From Bombilactobacillus mellis (GTDB lineage Bacteria > Bacillota > Bacilli > Lactobacillales > Lactobacillaceae), in NCBI RefSeq assembly GCF_000967245.1, contig NZ_KQ033878.1, forward strand, positions 729,282-793,281: a stretch of 64,000 nucleotides of DNA, read 5' to 3'. This document shows positions 41,874-51,041 of the stretch, one piece after another; within the stretch, counting starts at the first letter, position 1; the number at the start of each line of letters is the position of its first letter. The notes below the pieces were generated by a model, which ran no database searches, was not told the DNA's origin, and saw only the letters and a list, made by a program, of their open reading frames with translations. The position numbers and the translations under genes were made by a program.

Positions 41874-42830
41874 ATGAAAGTAACTAAATTATTAACTGGT
41901 GGAGTCTTGGTAATTATGTCAATTATAGTTGTTATCCAATTTAAATTTGACAGTTTTATTCAAGCGCTCTTAGGTTATGCTGATCTAGGGGCAACTGCCA
42001 GTATTTTATTGGCAATTGCCTTATTAGTAGCTGGAGCTATTTATATTATCTGTCATTCCAGCACTAGTATTGTGCCCCCGATTATTAGCTTCATTATTTT
42101 ACTACTGGGCGGTATTATGGGTATTTTTAATGCCACCCGTTTCCCAGGGCTAATGTTGTGGTCTTGGGCGGCAATCGCTATTGGTTTAATAATGGCTATT
42201 ATTACGATCATTATGGATTATTTCTTTGAACCGGCAATCGATCAATATGGCAATTCCCATAGTAATAGTTACTATGACAATAATTACCAGGCACCTAATA
42301 ACTTTAATTCCAATAATTATCCTAATCAACAGTCCAATATGAACCCGCCTGTCGCCCCACCTAATAATCAAGCCCAGGCCTATAATAACAATTATTCTAA
42401 CAACTATCCTAATAATCAGAATTCTTTAGACGCGGCTAATAATTCTTATAATAACTACGCTCCTAATTATAATAACTATCAAAATCCTTCCGCTACCCCC
42501 GAACAGCAACAATCACCCCAGGTGCCGCCGCAAAATAATTATCAAACTCCCCCCCAGAATTCTAATAATTATTACCCGCCGCAGCCTCCAGTGGACTCTA
42601 ATCAGCCTAACTATGCCCCGAATTCTAATTATGAAAATAATATTCCATCTTCTCAACAATCAAACCCGGGCAATAATGGTTACCCATCGAACAATTATGG
42701 CAATACCCCTTATCCGCCGCAAAATCAGATGCCTGCAGCTCCCAACTCTAGCCAAAATGTTCCTCCAAAAGCGCCGCAACCTCCTAAAACCTATAAAAGA
42801 CAATTTAAGGCTCGTGATCGCCAGCGTTAA
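41874..42830 (+). CDS. Four-helix membrane protein with Asn/Pro/Gln/Tyr-rich tail
   Basis: I do not recognise a named family. Residues 1-122 hold four hydrophobic helices (about 5-24, 36-58, 64-84, 93-117). From about residue 125 to 318 the protein is disordered and built almost only of Asn, Pro, Gln, Ser and Tyr (units such as NNYPNNQ, NNYQ, PPQN), ending in a basic KTYKRQFKARDRQR. The tail has no LPxTG motif. By the positive-inside rule it is more likely cytoplasmic, which is inference. It starts at an ATG after a GGGGG stretch (weak Shine-Dalgarno). Monocistronic, divergent from proC. Confidence 0.75.
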   Translation: MKVTKLLTGGVLVIMSIIVVIQFKFDSFIQALLGYADLGATASILLAIALLVAGAIYIICHSSTSIVPPIISFIILLLGGIMGIFNATRFPGLMLWSWAAIAIGLIMAIITIIMDYFFEPAIDQYGNSHSNSYYDNNYQAPNNFNSNNYPNQQSNMNPPVAPPNNQAQAYNNNYSNNYPNNQNSLDAANNSYNNYAPNYNNYQNPSATPEQQQSPQVPPQNNYQTPPQNSNNYYPPQPPVDSNQPNYAPNSNYENNIPSSQQSNPGNNGYPSNNYGNTPYPPQNQMPAAPNSSQNVPPKAPQPPKTYKRQFKARDRQR

Positions 42831-43130
42831 TTTTTAAAAAAATACCAATTTAAAGCAATTTTTCTTCACAATTTCATCATAATTTATTACTATACTAGCG
42901 CTGTAGTCAATTGAGAGATTGATTATAACATATAAATTGTATTCACATCCTTACTCCTCCGAAAGTGCCAGTGTTACTGGTACTTTTTTTAATCGAACAA
43001 ATAAGCGGTTTCATATTTTGTTAAAGGTTCTAAAGCGAATTAAATATTTTTATTAATTTATTTTCAAATTTGTTTTAAAATGTTGCTCTGTCGGGATTCT
43101 TTCTTCGGTTTTAATTTGTAATTCCCACCA
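42831..43130 (+). other. Gap with an isolated hairpin-plus-T-run
   Basis: Within this 300-base stretch before the cydA promoter, AAAGTGCCAGT (42962-42972) pairs with ACTGGTACTTT (42976-42986) and is followed by T7. That is a strong intrinsic terminator 130 bases after the preceding gene. A TATACT at 42891-42896 could be a -10 box, so a short RNA of about 80 bases ending at this hairpin is possible. Alternatively it is simply the late terminator of the Asn-rich protein gene. Nothing else is recognisable in 42995-43130. Confidence 0.45.
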
Positions 43131-43158
43131 TTTACAAGTATGATAAGAGATGTATAAG
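43131..43158 (+). promoter_or_regulatory. Promoter of cydABDC
   Basis: TTTACA (43131-43136), a 16-base spacer and TATAAG (43153-43158) lie 29 bases before the cydA ATG. No clear Rex or CcpA site overlaps it by eye. Confidence 0.5.
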
Positions 43159-43186
43159 TACATAAATTTAAGGAGTGTGAGTATTT

Positions 43187-44650
43187 ATGTGGAGTATGGG
43201 AATTTCACTGCTGTCTCTGGCTCGTTTTCAATTTGCCATGACAACAGTCTTTCACTTCTTTTTCGTACCGCTTTCTATCGGCCTCGGTTTTTTAGTTGCT
43301 ATTATGGAAACAATTTATGCGGTTAAAAAAGATGAAACTTATAAAAAAATGGCTCAATTTTGGGGCAAAATTTTTCTTTTAAGTTTTGCTGTTGGTATCG
43401 TTACTGGTCTGATCCAGGAATTTCAATTCGGAATGAACTGGTCTAACTATTCTCGGTTTATGGGTGATATTTTCGGAGCACCTTTGGCTATTGAAGCATT
43501 ATTAGCCTTCTTCTTAGAGTCAACCTTTATTGGTGTTTGGATGTTTACCTGGGATCGTTTTAAACCAGGCATTCATGCATTGTTTATTTGGTTAACTGCT
43601 ATTGGAACAATGTTATCAGCAATTTGGATTTTGGCAGCTAACAGTTTCATGCAGCATCCGACAGGTTTTGTCATTAATTCACAGACTCATCGGGCACAAA
43701 TGAGCAGTTTTGCTGAATTAGTCGGTAATCCGCAACTCTGGAAAGTTTTCCCACATTTAATTTTGGGTGCCTTTTGTGCAGCTGCATTTGTTGTAGCCGG
43801 AATGAGTGCTTGGGCGTTATGGCGTAAACAAAAAGATGGCACTTTCTTTCAAAAATCCTTACGGTTTGGTCTATGGGTTGGTCTAGTAGCATCTGTCGGC
43901 GTAATTTTAGCTGGAGATTTACAAACCCAAGAAATAATTAAAGACCAACCAATGAAATTTGCCGCTACTGAAGGCGAATACGATGATACCGGATCCCCGG
44001 CTTCTTGGAAAATTGTAGCGACTTTTGATACTAAAAATCATAAAACGACCCACGAAGTCTCAGTTCCTTATGTACTAAGTTTGCTTACTTATCATAAACC
44101 TAGTGGCTCTGTAAAGGGCATGAATACTATTAATAAAGAACTTAAACAAAAGTTCAGCAATAATCAAAGTAAAAGCATTCGCAACATTAAAGATTACTAT
44201 GTGCCGGTCAATACTCTGTTTTGGAGCTTTAGATTCATGACTGGTTTTGGGGGATTAATGTTGTTGGTATCTATTCTTGGATTAATTTGGACTCGGCCTA
44301 AGAAAAACACCATTACTAACAAGCGCTGGTTCTTGTATGTCTTGGGATTAATGATCTGGGTTCCATTCTTAGCTAATACTTTTGGCTGGTTTATTACTGA
44401 ATTTGGACGCTATCCATGGATTGTTTACGGACTTTACACGATTGCTGATGCGGTTTCACCATCAACAACTGTTGGCCAATTAATCTTTAGTAATATTGTT
44501 TACTTCTTATTATTTACCATTTTAGGGGGCGTGATGATTTATTATTCACGGCGGACCTTACATCATGGATTAGATGCAATTGCCGGCCCAAGTGCTACTG
44601 CTGGTTCTCATCTGGGGTCTGATCCATTTGCAAAGGAGGCTTTTAACTAA
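43187..44650 (+). CDS. cydA: Cytochrome bd ubiquinol/menaquinol oxidase subunit I
   Basis: CydA carries all three haems and the quinol site of the bd oxidase, which reduces oxygen to water in the membrane. The 487-aa protein has nine helices. Axial His19 lies in FQFAMTTVFHFFFVP, the Glu pair in EALLAFFLESTF (about 99-107), His in VFPHLILGAF (about 190), the Met ligand in FRFMTGFGG, and GWFITEFGRYPWIVYG. The last segment has Tyr where E. coli has Gln. The Q-loop is the short type of Gram-positives. It is first in cydABDC, and its stop overlaps the cydB start by one base. The start is ATG with GGAG 12 bases upstream. Confidence 0.96.
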   Translation: MWSMGISLLSLARFQFAMTTVFHFFFVPLSIGLGFLVAIMETIYAVKKDETYKKMAQFWGKIFLLSFAVGIVTGLIQEFQFGMNWSNYSRFMGDIFGAPLAIEALLAFFLESTFIGVWMFTWDRFKPGIHALFIWLTAIGTMLSAIWILAANSFMQHPTGFVINSQTHRAQMSSFAELVGNPQLWKVFPHLILGAFCAAAFVVAGMSAWALWRKQKDGTFFQKSLRFGLWVGLVASVGVILAGDLQTQEIIKDQPMKFAATEGEYDDTGSPASWKIVATFDTKNHKTTHEVSVPYVLSLLTYHKPSGSVKGMNTINKELKQKFSNNQSKSIRNIKDYYVPVNTLFWSFRFMTGFGGLMLLVSILGLIWTRPKKNTITNKRWFLYVLGLMIWVPFLANTFGWFITEFGRYPWIVYGLYTIADAVSPSTTVGQLIFSNIVYFLLFTILGGVMIYYSRRTLHHGLDAIAGPSATAGSHLGSDPFAKEAFN

Positions 44651-45663
44651 TGAGTGCCTTACAATTTATTTGGTTTGTTTTAATTTGTGTTCTGTTTGTT
44701 GGCTTCTTCTTTCTCGAAGGCTTTGACTTTGGTGTGGGGATGGCTAGTGGTATCATCGCTCGAACTGATGAAGAAAAGCAAACCATGCTTGATATTATCG
44801 GCCCGCACTGGGTTGTTAATGAAACTTGGCTGGTAACTGCGGGTGGAGCTATGTTTGCTTCTTTTCCAATGTGGTATGCCAGTTTATTCTCCGGTTACTA
44901 TATTATGTTTTTCTTGGTCTTAGTCGGCTTAATCATTCGGGGCGTATCATTTGAATTTGCCAACCATGCTGAAACTGCTCGTGGTCGCCATCTTTGGTAC
45001 AATACCTTTGTAATCGGCAGTTTATTAGCTCCTTTAATTTTGTGTATGATTTTCTTTAGCATGATTCAAGGAGTTCCTATTAATGCTCATGGTGATTTGA
45101 GTTTAGGCTTCTTTGATATTGTCAATTGGTTATCATTAGTCGGCGGTATTGCTGGAGTGCTAATGTCCTTAATTCATGGTTTGAATTATGTCCGTTTAAC
45201 TACCACTGGGATTCTCAGAGAACGTGCTGAAAATCTAAACCGCTTCTTGTATCCAATTTTATTTGTCGGTGAAGTTGTCTTTGCTTTATTAGTTTTCTTC
45301 CAAACCGATTTCTTCCAAAACAAATTAGTATCCAGCACCATAATTACTTTACTGATTGTTGTTATGTCGCTTTTAGGCGCTTGGGGAGTTTACAAACATC
45401 ACGAGGCTTGGAGTTTAGCTGGTAGTGGATTGTCATTGGCTTTTGTGGTTATTTTAATTTTTAATGGTTTATTCCCACGAGTTATGATAGCTACTAATCC
45501 TGCCCATAATATTCTGATCAAAGATGCTTCTTCATCACCAACCGCTCTAAAAGTCATGACGATTGTAGTTTGTATCCTACTGCCAATTGTTTTAATTTAC
45601 TTTATTTGGTCATACATTATTTTTGCTAAAAGAACTCCTTCAACAAAGAAAGCTATAGGTTAA
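44650..45663 (+). CDS. cydB: Cytochrome bd oxidase subunit II
   Basis: CydB is the structural partner of CydA. The 337-aa protein has eight predicted helices with FFLEGFDFGVGMASG (about 21-35), GPHWVVNETWLVTAGGAMFASFP (about 51-73) and RGVSFEFANHAE, all signature regions. CAAAGGAGG precedes the ATG inside the end of cydA, and the stop/start overlap is TAATG. Three bases separate it from cydD. Confidence 0.96.
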   Translation: MSALQFIWFVLICVLFVGFFFLEGFDFGVGMASGIIARTDEEKQTMLDIIGPHWVVNETWLVTAGGAMFASFPMWYASLFSGYYIMFFLVLVGLIIRGVSFEFANHAETARGRHLWYNTFVIGSLLAPLILCMIFFSMIQGVPINAHGDLSLGFFDIVNWLSLVGGIAGVLMSLIHGLNYVRLTTTGILRERAENLNRFLYPILFVGEVVFALLVFFQTDFFQNKLVSSTIITLLIVVMSLLGAWGVYKHHEAWSLAGSGLSLAFVVILIFNGLFPRVMIATNPAHNILIKDASSSPTALKVMTIVVCILLPIVLIYFIWSYIIFAKRTPSTKKAIG

Positions 45664-45666
45664 ACA

Positions 45667-47397
45667 ATGATCGATAAGCGTCTATTTCAATTACCAGGAA
45701 TTAAATCACTATTTCCAATGCTTGCAGGACTAACGGTCTTGCAAGCATTTATGATTTTATTACAAGCCAAATTTTTAGCTACAGCATTAGTCATTTCTTG
45801 GCAGCGGCAAAGCTTAAGCCACATCATTCAACCAACAATTTTTTTCATAATGGCCTTTTTAATGCGCCACTTTTTGACGTGGGTGAAAGATGCTATTTTG
45901 GATAAATATGCCACACAAACTACTGAAAACATCCGAGCAGACTTACTGGATAAGATCTATACCACCGGTCCGCAAATGATTGCTCAAACTGGCTCGGGTA
46001 ACATAGTAACCAATGCTTTAGATGGAATGGATGAGATTAATAATTATTTCAATTTAATTCTTTCTAAATTTATGAACATGATGATCATTCCTTGGATCAT
46101 TCTCATCTACATTTTTTTCAAAGATGTCACTTCCGGAATTGTTTTAGTTCTAGTATTTCCGATTATTATCTTATTTATGATTATCTTGGGCTATGCTGCT
46201 AGAGACAAGGCTAACTCACAATATGCTGAATATATTGTGTTATCCAATCATTTTTTAGACGCTTTACGCGGCTTGACGACTTTAAAGATGTTGGGCTTAA
46301 GTAAGGAATATGCTCATAATATTTATACTGTGAGTGAACAATACCGAAAAAAAACTTTAAGCACTTTAAGAATTGCTATTTTATCAACGTTTGCTTTAGA
46401 CTGGTTTACAACTTTATCGATTGCTATTTTAGCAGTATTTTTAGGCTTAGCTTTAATGAAGGGGGATATGCCTTTATATCCGGCTATGGTGACATTAATT
46501 TTGGCTCCGGAATACTTTTTACCCTTACGTAATTTTGCCAATGATTTTCATGCTACCTTAAATGGTAAGAATGCCTTCAATGCCACTATGGAAATCTTGG
46601 CTTTGCCGACCACCAAGCAAAAGGAACTCTTAACTGATTTTACTTGGCGTCAGGACAGTACTTTACAGTTAAGTCAAATTAATTTTCAATATGAAGGGCA
46701 AAAGCAGCCTAATGATCTGCGTAATATTAGTATTGATATTCAAGGTTACCAAAAAATTGCTATTGTCGGGCAATCAGGTGCTGGTAAATCTACCTTATTA
46801 GATATAATTAGCGGCTTTCTCATTCCTCAAAGCGGTGAAGTGATTCTCAATGGACAAAAATTGCCGCATCTAGGACAAAATAATTGGCAGACACAATTTA
46901 CCTATTTACCGCAAAAGCCTTATTTATTCAGTGATACCATTGCCAATAATATTCGTTTTTACTCGCCAACGGCCTCCAACGAGGCTGTCATTCAAGCGGT
47001 TCAACAAGCGGGTTTAACTGAATTTATCCGTTCTCTGCCGCAAGGGCTGGAAACTAAAGTAGGTCAAGGAGGCCGCGGTATTTCCGGTGGACAAGCGCAA
47101 AGAATTATGTTAGCCCGGTCTTTTTTAGCGAGTGAGCGGCATGTTTTACTTTTTGATGAACCTACTGCTCATTTAGACATTGAAACTGAATATGCTTTAA
47201 AACAAACTATGTTACCTTTGTTTGATGATCATTTGGTTATTTTCGCCACTCATCGTTTACACTGGTTACAACAAATGGATTATATTTTAGTCATGGAACA
47301 TGGACAAATCGTTGAACAAGGACCTGTTGAGCAACTATTGCAAGAACAAGCGGGACCATTTTATGAATTAAGTGCCCATATGCGAGGTGATCAATAA
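45667..47397 (+). CDS. cydD: Cysteine/glutathione ABC exporter subunit CydD
   Basis: CydDC is a heterodimeric ABC exporter needed for bd oxidase assembly; recent structures link it to haem handling. The 576-aa half-transporter has six helices (to about 320) and an ATPase domain with Walker A GQSGAGKST (about 369-377), the ISGGQAQRIMLARS signature and Walker B VLLFDEPTAHLD. The ribosome site is weak (AGG), so translation probably follows from cydB. Its stop overlaps cydC by one base (TAATG). Confidence 0.93.
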   Translation: MIDKRLFQLPGIKSLFPMLAGLTVLQAFMILLQAKFLATALVISWQRQSLSHIIQPTIFFIMAFLMRHFLTWVKDAILDKYATQTTENIRADLLDKIYTTGPQMIAQTGSGNIVTNALDGMDEINNYFNLILSKFMNMMIIPWIILIYIFFKDVTSGIVLVLVFPIIILFMIILGYAARDKANSQYAEYIVLSNHFLDALRGLTTLKMLGLSKEYAHNIYTVSEQYRKKTLSTLRIAILSTFALDWFTTLSIAILAVFLGLALMKGDMPLYPAMVTLILAPEYFLPLRNFANDFHATLNGKNAFNATMEILALPTTKQKELLTDFTWRQDSTLQLSQINFQYEGQKQPNDLRNISIDIQGYQKIAIVGQSGAGKSTLLDIISGFLIPQSGEVILNGQKLPHLGQNNWQTQFTYLPQKPYLFSDTIANNIRFYSPTASNEAVIQAVQQAGLTEFIRSLPQGLETKVGQGGRGISGGQAQRIMLARSFLASERHVLLFDEPTAHLDIETEYALKQTMLPLFDDHLVIFATHRLHWLQQMDYILVMEHGQIVEQGPVEQLLQEQAGPFYELSAHMRGDQ

Positions 47398-49130
47398 TGT
47401 GGCGTCATGATACGTGGGTTAAACCTTATCTAAAACAATATAAATTTTTATTAGCAACCGTTCTTATTCTAGGTGTCTTAACCACTTTTTGTGGTGGTGC
47501 ACTGATGTTCACCTCTGGATATACGATTGATAAATCGGCCACTCATCCCTATAATATTTTAATGATTTATCCAGCCATTTTGATGACTCGGGCTTTTGGT
47601 ATTGGCCGTCCTGTTTTCAAATATGTTGAACGGCTTAAAAGTCACAATTGGGTTTTACGGGTGACTTCGCAACTACGTACTCGTCTTTATCAAACTGTCG
47701 AACAAGATGCTGCTTTTTTTAATGAGAAATATCAAACCGGCAACATTCTGGGATTATTGTCCGAAGATATCGCTCATTTACAAAATCTTTATTTACGAAC
47801 CGTGTTCCCAACGGTTGTCGGCATTTTACTTTGTTTAATTATGGTCATTGGCATTGGCTACTTTGATGTATGGTTCGGCTTACTAATATTATTATTGTTG
47901 GCAATTGAAGTTTTAGTTGCCCCTTTAGTCTCAGTAGCAATTGAGGCGGCACGCAGACAAAAGCAAAAAAATCTTAAAAATCAACTTTACATTAGCTTGA
48001 CGGATAATATTCTGGGAGCCAATGACTGGATTTTATCTGGTCGCAAAAATGACTTTAAACAAGCAACACAACAAACAGTTGCCCAATTAAATACTTCCAA
48101 AAATTTTAGTAAACATTTTCGCTGGCAACGGGATTTTTATTTACAAGCGGTCTTAGGAATTATTTTTATTTTATTATTAGTTTTTACTAACATTTGCTTT
48201 ACCACGAGTGCTGAACGGGCGAATTATGTTGCTTCATTTGTTTTAGCTCTGGCTCCAGTAGGAGAGACTATCATTCCAATCAGTCAAGGTTTCGAAGAAT
48301 ATCCTACTTATAAAGACTCAGTTATTCGTTTGAATCAATTACATCCTACTCCCATGAAATTACCGCCACAACGACACTTGCAACCACAAGATTTTACTAC
48401 CTTACAATTAAAACATTTACAGTTTGAATATAATGCTGATGCACCCATTCTTATTAAAGATTTTCAACAAACTATTCATCGTGGTGAAAAATTAGCCTTA
48501 ATTGGCCCCAGTGGTACCGGTAAAACTACTTTATTACAGCTCATTAATGGCGATTTGGCTCCGCAACAAGGCCAAGTGCTCCTAAATGACATCAACGTTC
48601 TGGCTTTACAAGAAGAACGTCAAAAATTATTTGCCTTTTTAAATCAACAGCCTTTTTTATTTAATACTTCTATTATCAATAATGTTCGACTTGGTAATGA
48701 AAATAAAACCGATGATCAAGTTAAGGCCGCTATTCAAGCAGTTAAAATGCAAGATTTAATTGCTGCTTTACCCAAAGGATATGATACTTCAGTACAAGAA
48801 GCCGGTCGGCGCTTTTCTGGGGGCGAACAGCAGCGTTTAGCCTTAGCCCGCATCCTGCTGCAGGATGCGCCGATTGTGCTCTTAGATGAGCCGACAGTGG
48901 GATTAGATCCCATTACCGAAAATGATTTACTTCAAACCATTTTTCAGGTTTTAGCTGACAAAACTATTATTTGGGTAACGCACCATTTACAGGGGATTAA
49001 AAATGTTGATCGTGTAATTTTTTTGAATCAAGGACAAATCGAAATGCAGGGTCAACCACAGGAGCTTTATCGTACCAACGAACACTTTCGAGAATTATAT
49101 AAAATGGATCAAGGCTTTAAACTTAATTAG
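47397..49130 (+). CDS. cydC: Cysteine/glutathione ABC exporter subunit CydC
   Basis: This is the second half of CydDC. The 577-aa protein has an N-terminal transmembrane domain with GRPVFKYVERLKSHN (about 72-86), a mark of CydC, and an ATPase domain with GPSGTGKTT (about 370-378), FSGGEQQRLALARILL and VLLDEPTVGLDP. It ends the cydABDC operon, followed by a strong terminator. Confidence 0.93.
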   Translation: MWRHDTWVKPYLKQYKFLLATVLILGVLTTFCGGALMFTSGYTIDKSATHPYNILMIYPAILMTRAFGIGRPVFKYVERLKSHNWVLRVTSQLRTRLYQTVEQDAAFFNEKYQTGNILGLLSEDIAHLQNLYLRTVFPTVVGILLCLIMVIGIGYFDVWFGLLILLLLAIEVLVAPLVSVAIEAARRQKQKNLKNQLYISLTDNILGANDWILSGRKNDFKQATQQTVAQLNTSKNFSKHFRWQRDFYLQAVLGIIFILLLVFTNICFTTSAERANYVASFVLALAPVGETIIPISQGFEEYPTYKDSVIRLNQLHPTPMKLPPQRHLQPQDFTTLQLKHLQFEYNADAPILIKDFQQTIHRGEKLALIGPSGTGKTTLLQLINGDLAPQQGQVLLNDINVLALQEERQKLFAFLNQQPFLFNTSIINNVRLGNENKTDDQVKAAIQAVKMQDLIAALPKGYDTSVQEAGRRFSGGEQQRLALARILLQDAPIVLLDEPTVGLDPITENDLLQTIFQVLADKTIIWVTHHLQGIKNVDRVIFLNQGQIEMQGQPQELYRTNEHFRELYKMDQGFKLN

Positions 49131-49162
49131 TTTAAAAATAATTTTTTAGTAATAAATCCTCT

Positions 49163-49190
49163 AAAAAAGACACTCTTAGGTGTCTTTTTT
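49163..49190. terminator. Bidirectional terminator between cydC and menG
   Basis: A perfect 11-bp stem AAAAAAGACAC (49163-49173) with GTGTCTTTTTT (49180-49190) encloses six bases, with A-run and T-run on the arms. It serves both convergent operons. Confidence 0.85.
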
Positions 49191-49224
49191 TATGAAATAG
49201 TTAAATTACTAGTGAATAAATATC

Positions 49225-49935
49225 TTATTTTCTCCCTAAATGTAAGGCTGCTGCGCCCCAAGTTAACTGAGTATAATTACAATGTTGAAAGCCTACTTTC
49301 TGCAGCAACTGCAATAATTGGGGTGCAGACAAAAAAGATTGCGTAGTAGTTTGTAAATATTGGTAGTCACGATAATTGCCCCCGCAAATTTGAGCCAGCC
49401 GTGGAAAAATTTTTAAATAAAGCTGCCAAAAGATTTTAATAACAGCTGTTGACGGCTGAGACATCTCTAAACAAGCAAATTGACCCCCCGGTTTTAAAAC
49501 CCGATAACTTTCTCGTAAGACCCGCTCGGCGTCGGGAACATTCCGTAAACCAAAGCCTATGGTTATAACATCGAAACTCTGTTCAGTAAAAGGTAAACTC
49601 ATCACATCAGCATATTGTAATTTTACGGGAACGTTTACGGCCGCTTGTTGTATTTTCTGCTGAGCAATATTTAACATTTCCTGATTAAAATCTAAACCAA
49701 CCACAAGTCCCTTAGGCCCAAGCTGCTGTGCTGCTTGAATAGTTAAATCACCCGTGCCGCAACATAAATCCAAACAATGAAAATCGTCCCGAACAGATAA
49801 TCGTCGCCATAATTTTTGACGCCAGGTTTTTTGTAAACCTAAACTAATAACATTATTTAAGGAATCATATTGGGGAGCAATTCTAGAAAATAGTTGTTGT
49901 ACTTCTTTTTCGGAATGTTGATTTGTTTTAACCAT
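49225..49935 (-). CDS. menG: Demethylmenaquinone methyltransferase
   Basis: MenG/UbiE performs the last step of menaquinone synthesis, C-methylating demethylmenaquinone with SAM. The 236-aa protein has RIAPQYDSLNNVISLG (about 17-32), the SAM motif LDLCCGTGDL (about 55-64), GLDFNQEML, GFGLRNVPD and RVLKPGGQFACLEMS. It lies 66 bases after the polyprenyl synthase gene on the same strand, so the two are likely cotranscribed. Together with menA and cydABDC it makes a quinone-oxidase locus. Confidence 0.92.
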   Translation of the reverse strand: MVKTNQHSEKEVQQLFSRIAPQYDSLNNVISLGLQKTWRQKLWRRLSVRDDFHCLDLCCGTGDLTIQAAQQLGPKGLVVGLDFNQEMLNIAQQKIQQAAVNVPVKLQYADVMSLPFTEQSFDVITIGFGLRNVPDAERVLRESYRVLKPGGQFACLEMSQPSTAVIKIFWQLYLKIFPRLAQICGGNYRDYQYLQTTTQSFLSAPQLLQLLQKVGFQHCNYTQLTWGAAALHLGRK

Positions 49936-50001
49936 AGCTTGCGCCTAGTTTCTTTCTAAGATTAAGGTTTTAAAAATTCCAAGAATCAGCTGTGCTGTTG
50001 T

Positions 50002-50973
50002 TTATTGTTGTCGCTTTAATAATCTTTGTGTCAGCTCCTGCAGATAAGAGCGGGCCGGAATATCCGGTAATTGCTTAATTAATGCTAAGGCCTTGGAGCT
50101 GTATTTATAAGCCAAATTTTGCGCTTGTTGTACTCCACCGGCTGCAATTACCATCTGAATTACCTGCTGGACTTGTTCATTATTTAACTGTGGATGTAAT
50201 TCTAAAAAGCGTTTTACTTCGTAAGAAGAATTTAAGGCATAGATTAAAGGCAAAGTATAAATACCATTTTTTAAATCTTCTGATTGTGGTTTGCCCATTT
50301 TGGTTGAACCCAAATAATCCAAAACGTCATCTTGAATCTGAAAAGCCATCCCTAAATTATGCCCTATAAAGCGGGCCTTATGCACAATATGTTCATCTGC
50401 CTGAGCCAGAATTGCTCCTAGTTGCGCACTCAATTCAATTAATTGCGCTGTTTTGCCCGAAATTTCTCGTAAATACATTTTCACGCTTGCTTGTAAATTA
50501 TGATTAATTTGTAGTTGGTCCAATTCTCCCTGCAGAATTTTTTTAATACTTAAGGCATTAAATACCACATCGTTTAAATTATTGGCCACTTTACTAATTA
50601 ATTCAAAATATACTGTTAATAAATAATCACCGGCATAGATAGCATTGCGGTCACCTAAGCGAACTTGAATTGTAGGAACGTTGCGGCGCAAATTAGAACC
50701 ATCAATAACATCATCATGGATCAAAGTAGCTAAGTGTAACACTTCCATGGCTGCGGCAGCATGTAATTTTTGAGTTAAATTATTATAAGAACCAAACTGA
50801 TTAAACAATAATAAACAAGCCGGACGAATCATTTTACCGCCACTAGTAACTTGTTGCCGAATTAATCCCGATAGTGGTTCTTTTAAAGGTTTAATTTGCT
50901 GCAAAATAATCTCTTGAACCTGTTCTAATTGCTCATTTAACTCAGGAATATTGACCCACAGAGAATTAATCAT
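50002..50973 (-). CDS. Polyprenyl diphosphate synthase (quinone side-chain)
   Basis: The 323-aa trans-prenyltransferase makes the long isoprenoid diphosphate that becomes the quinone tail. Seen are GGKMIRPACLLL, the first aspartate-rich motif LIHDDVIDGSNLRRN (DDxxD), GDYLLT, and the second motif FQIQDDVLDYLG. The start is set at the ATG at 50973 with AAAGGTG 7 bases upstream; longer versions include this site. It resembles heptaprenyl diphosphate synthase component II and similar enzymes; the chain length cannot be read, and no component I gene is seen. It is divergent from menA across 68 bases. Confidence 0.88.
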   Translation of the reverse strand: MINSLWVNIPELNEQLEQVQEIILQQIKPLKEPLSGLIRQQVTSGGKMIRPACLLLFNQFGSYNNLTQKLHAAAAMEVLHLATLIHDDVIDGSNLRRNVPTIQVRLGDRNAIYAGDYLLTVYFELISKVANNLNDVVFNALSIKKILQGELDQLQINHNLQASVKMYLREISGKTAQLIELSAQLGAILAQADEHIVHKARFIGHNLGMAFQIQDDVLDYLGSTKMGKPQSEDLKNGIYTLPLIYALNSSYEVKRFLELHPQLNNEQVQQVIQMVIAAGGVQQAQNLAYKYSSKALALIKQLPDIPARSYLQELTQRLLKRQQ

Positions 50974-51041
50974 TGCTACACCTTTTCTTTTAATATTATA
51001 ATTATAGTATATCAAAAACAGAAACGAGGATTGAAACAATT

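Noticed and set aside
42240..42780. Repeats in the Asn/Pro-rich gene as a CRISPR or tandem array
   Set aside because: The units are irregular codon repeats in a continuous reading frame, with no fixed repeat-spacer spacing.
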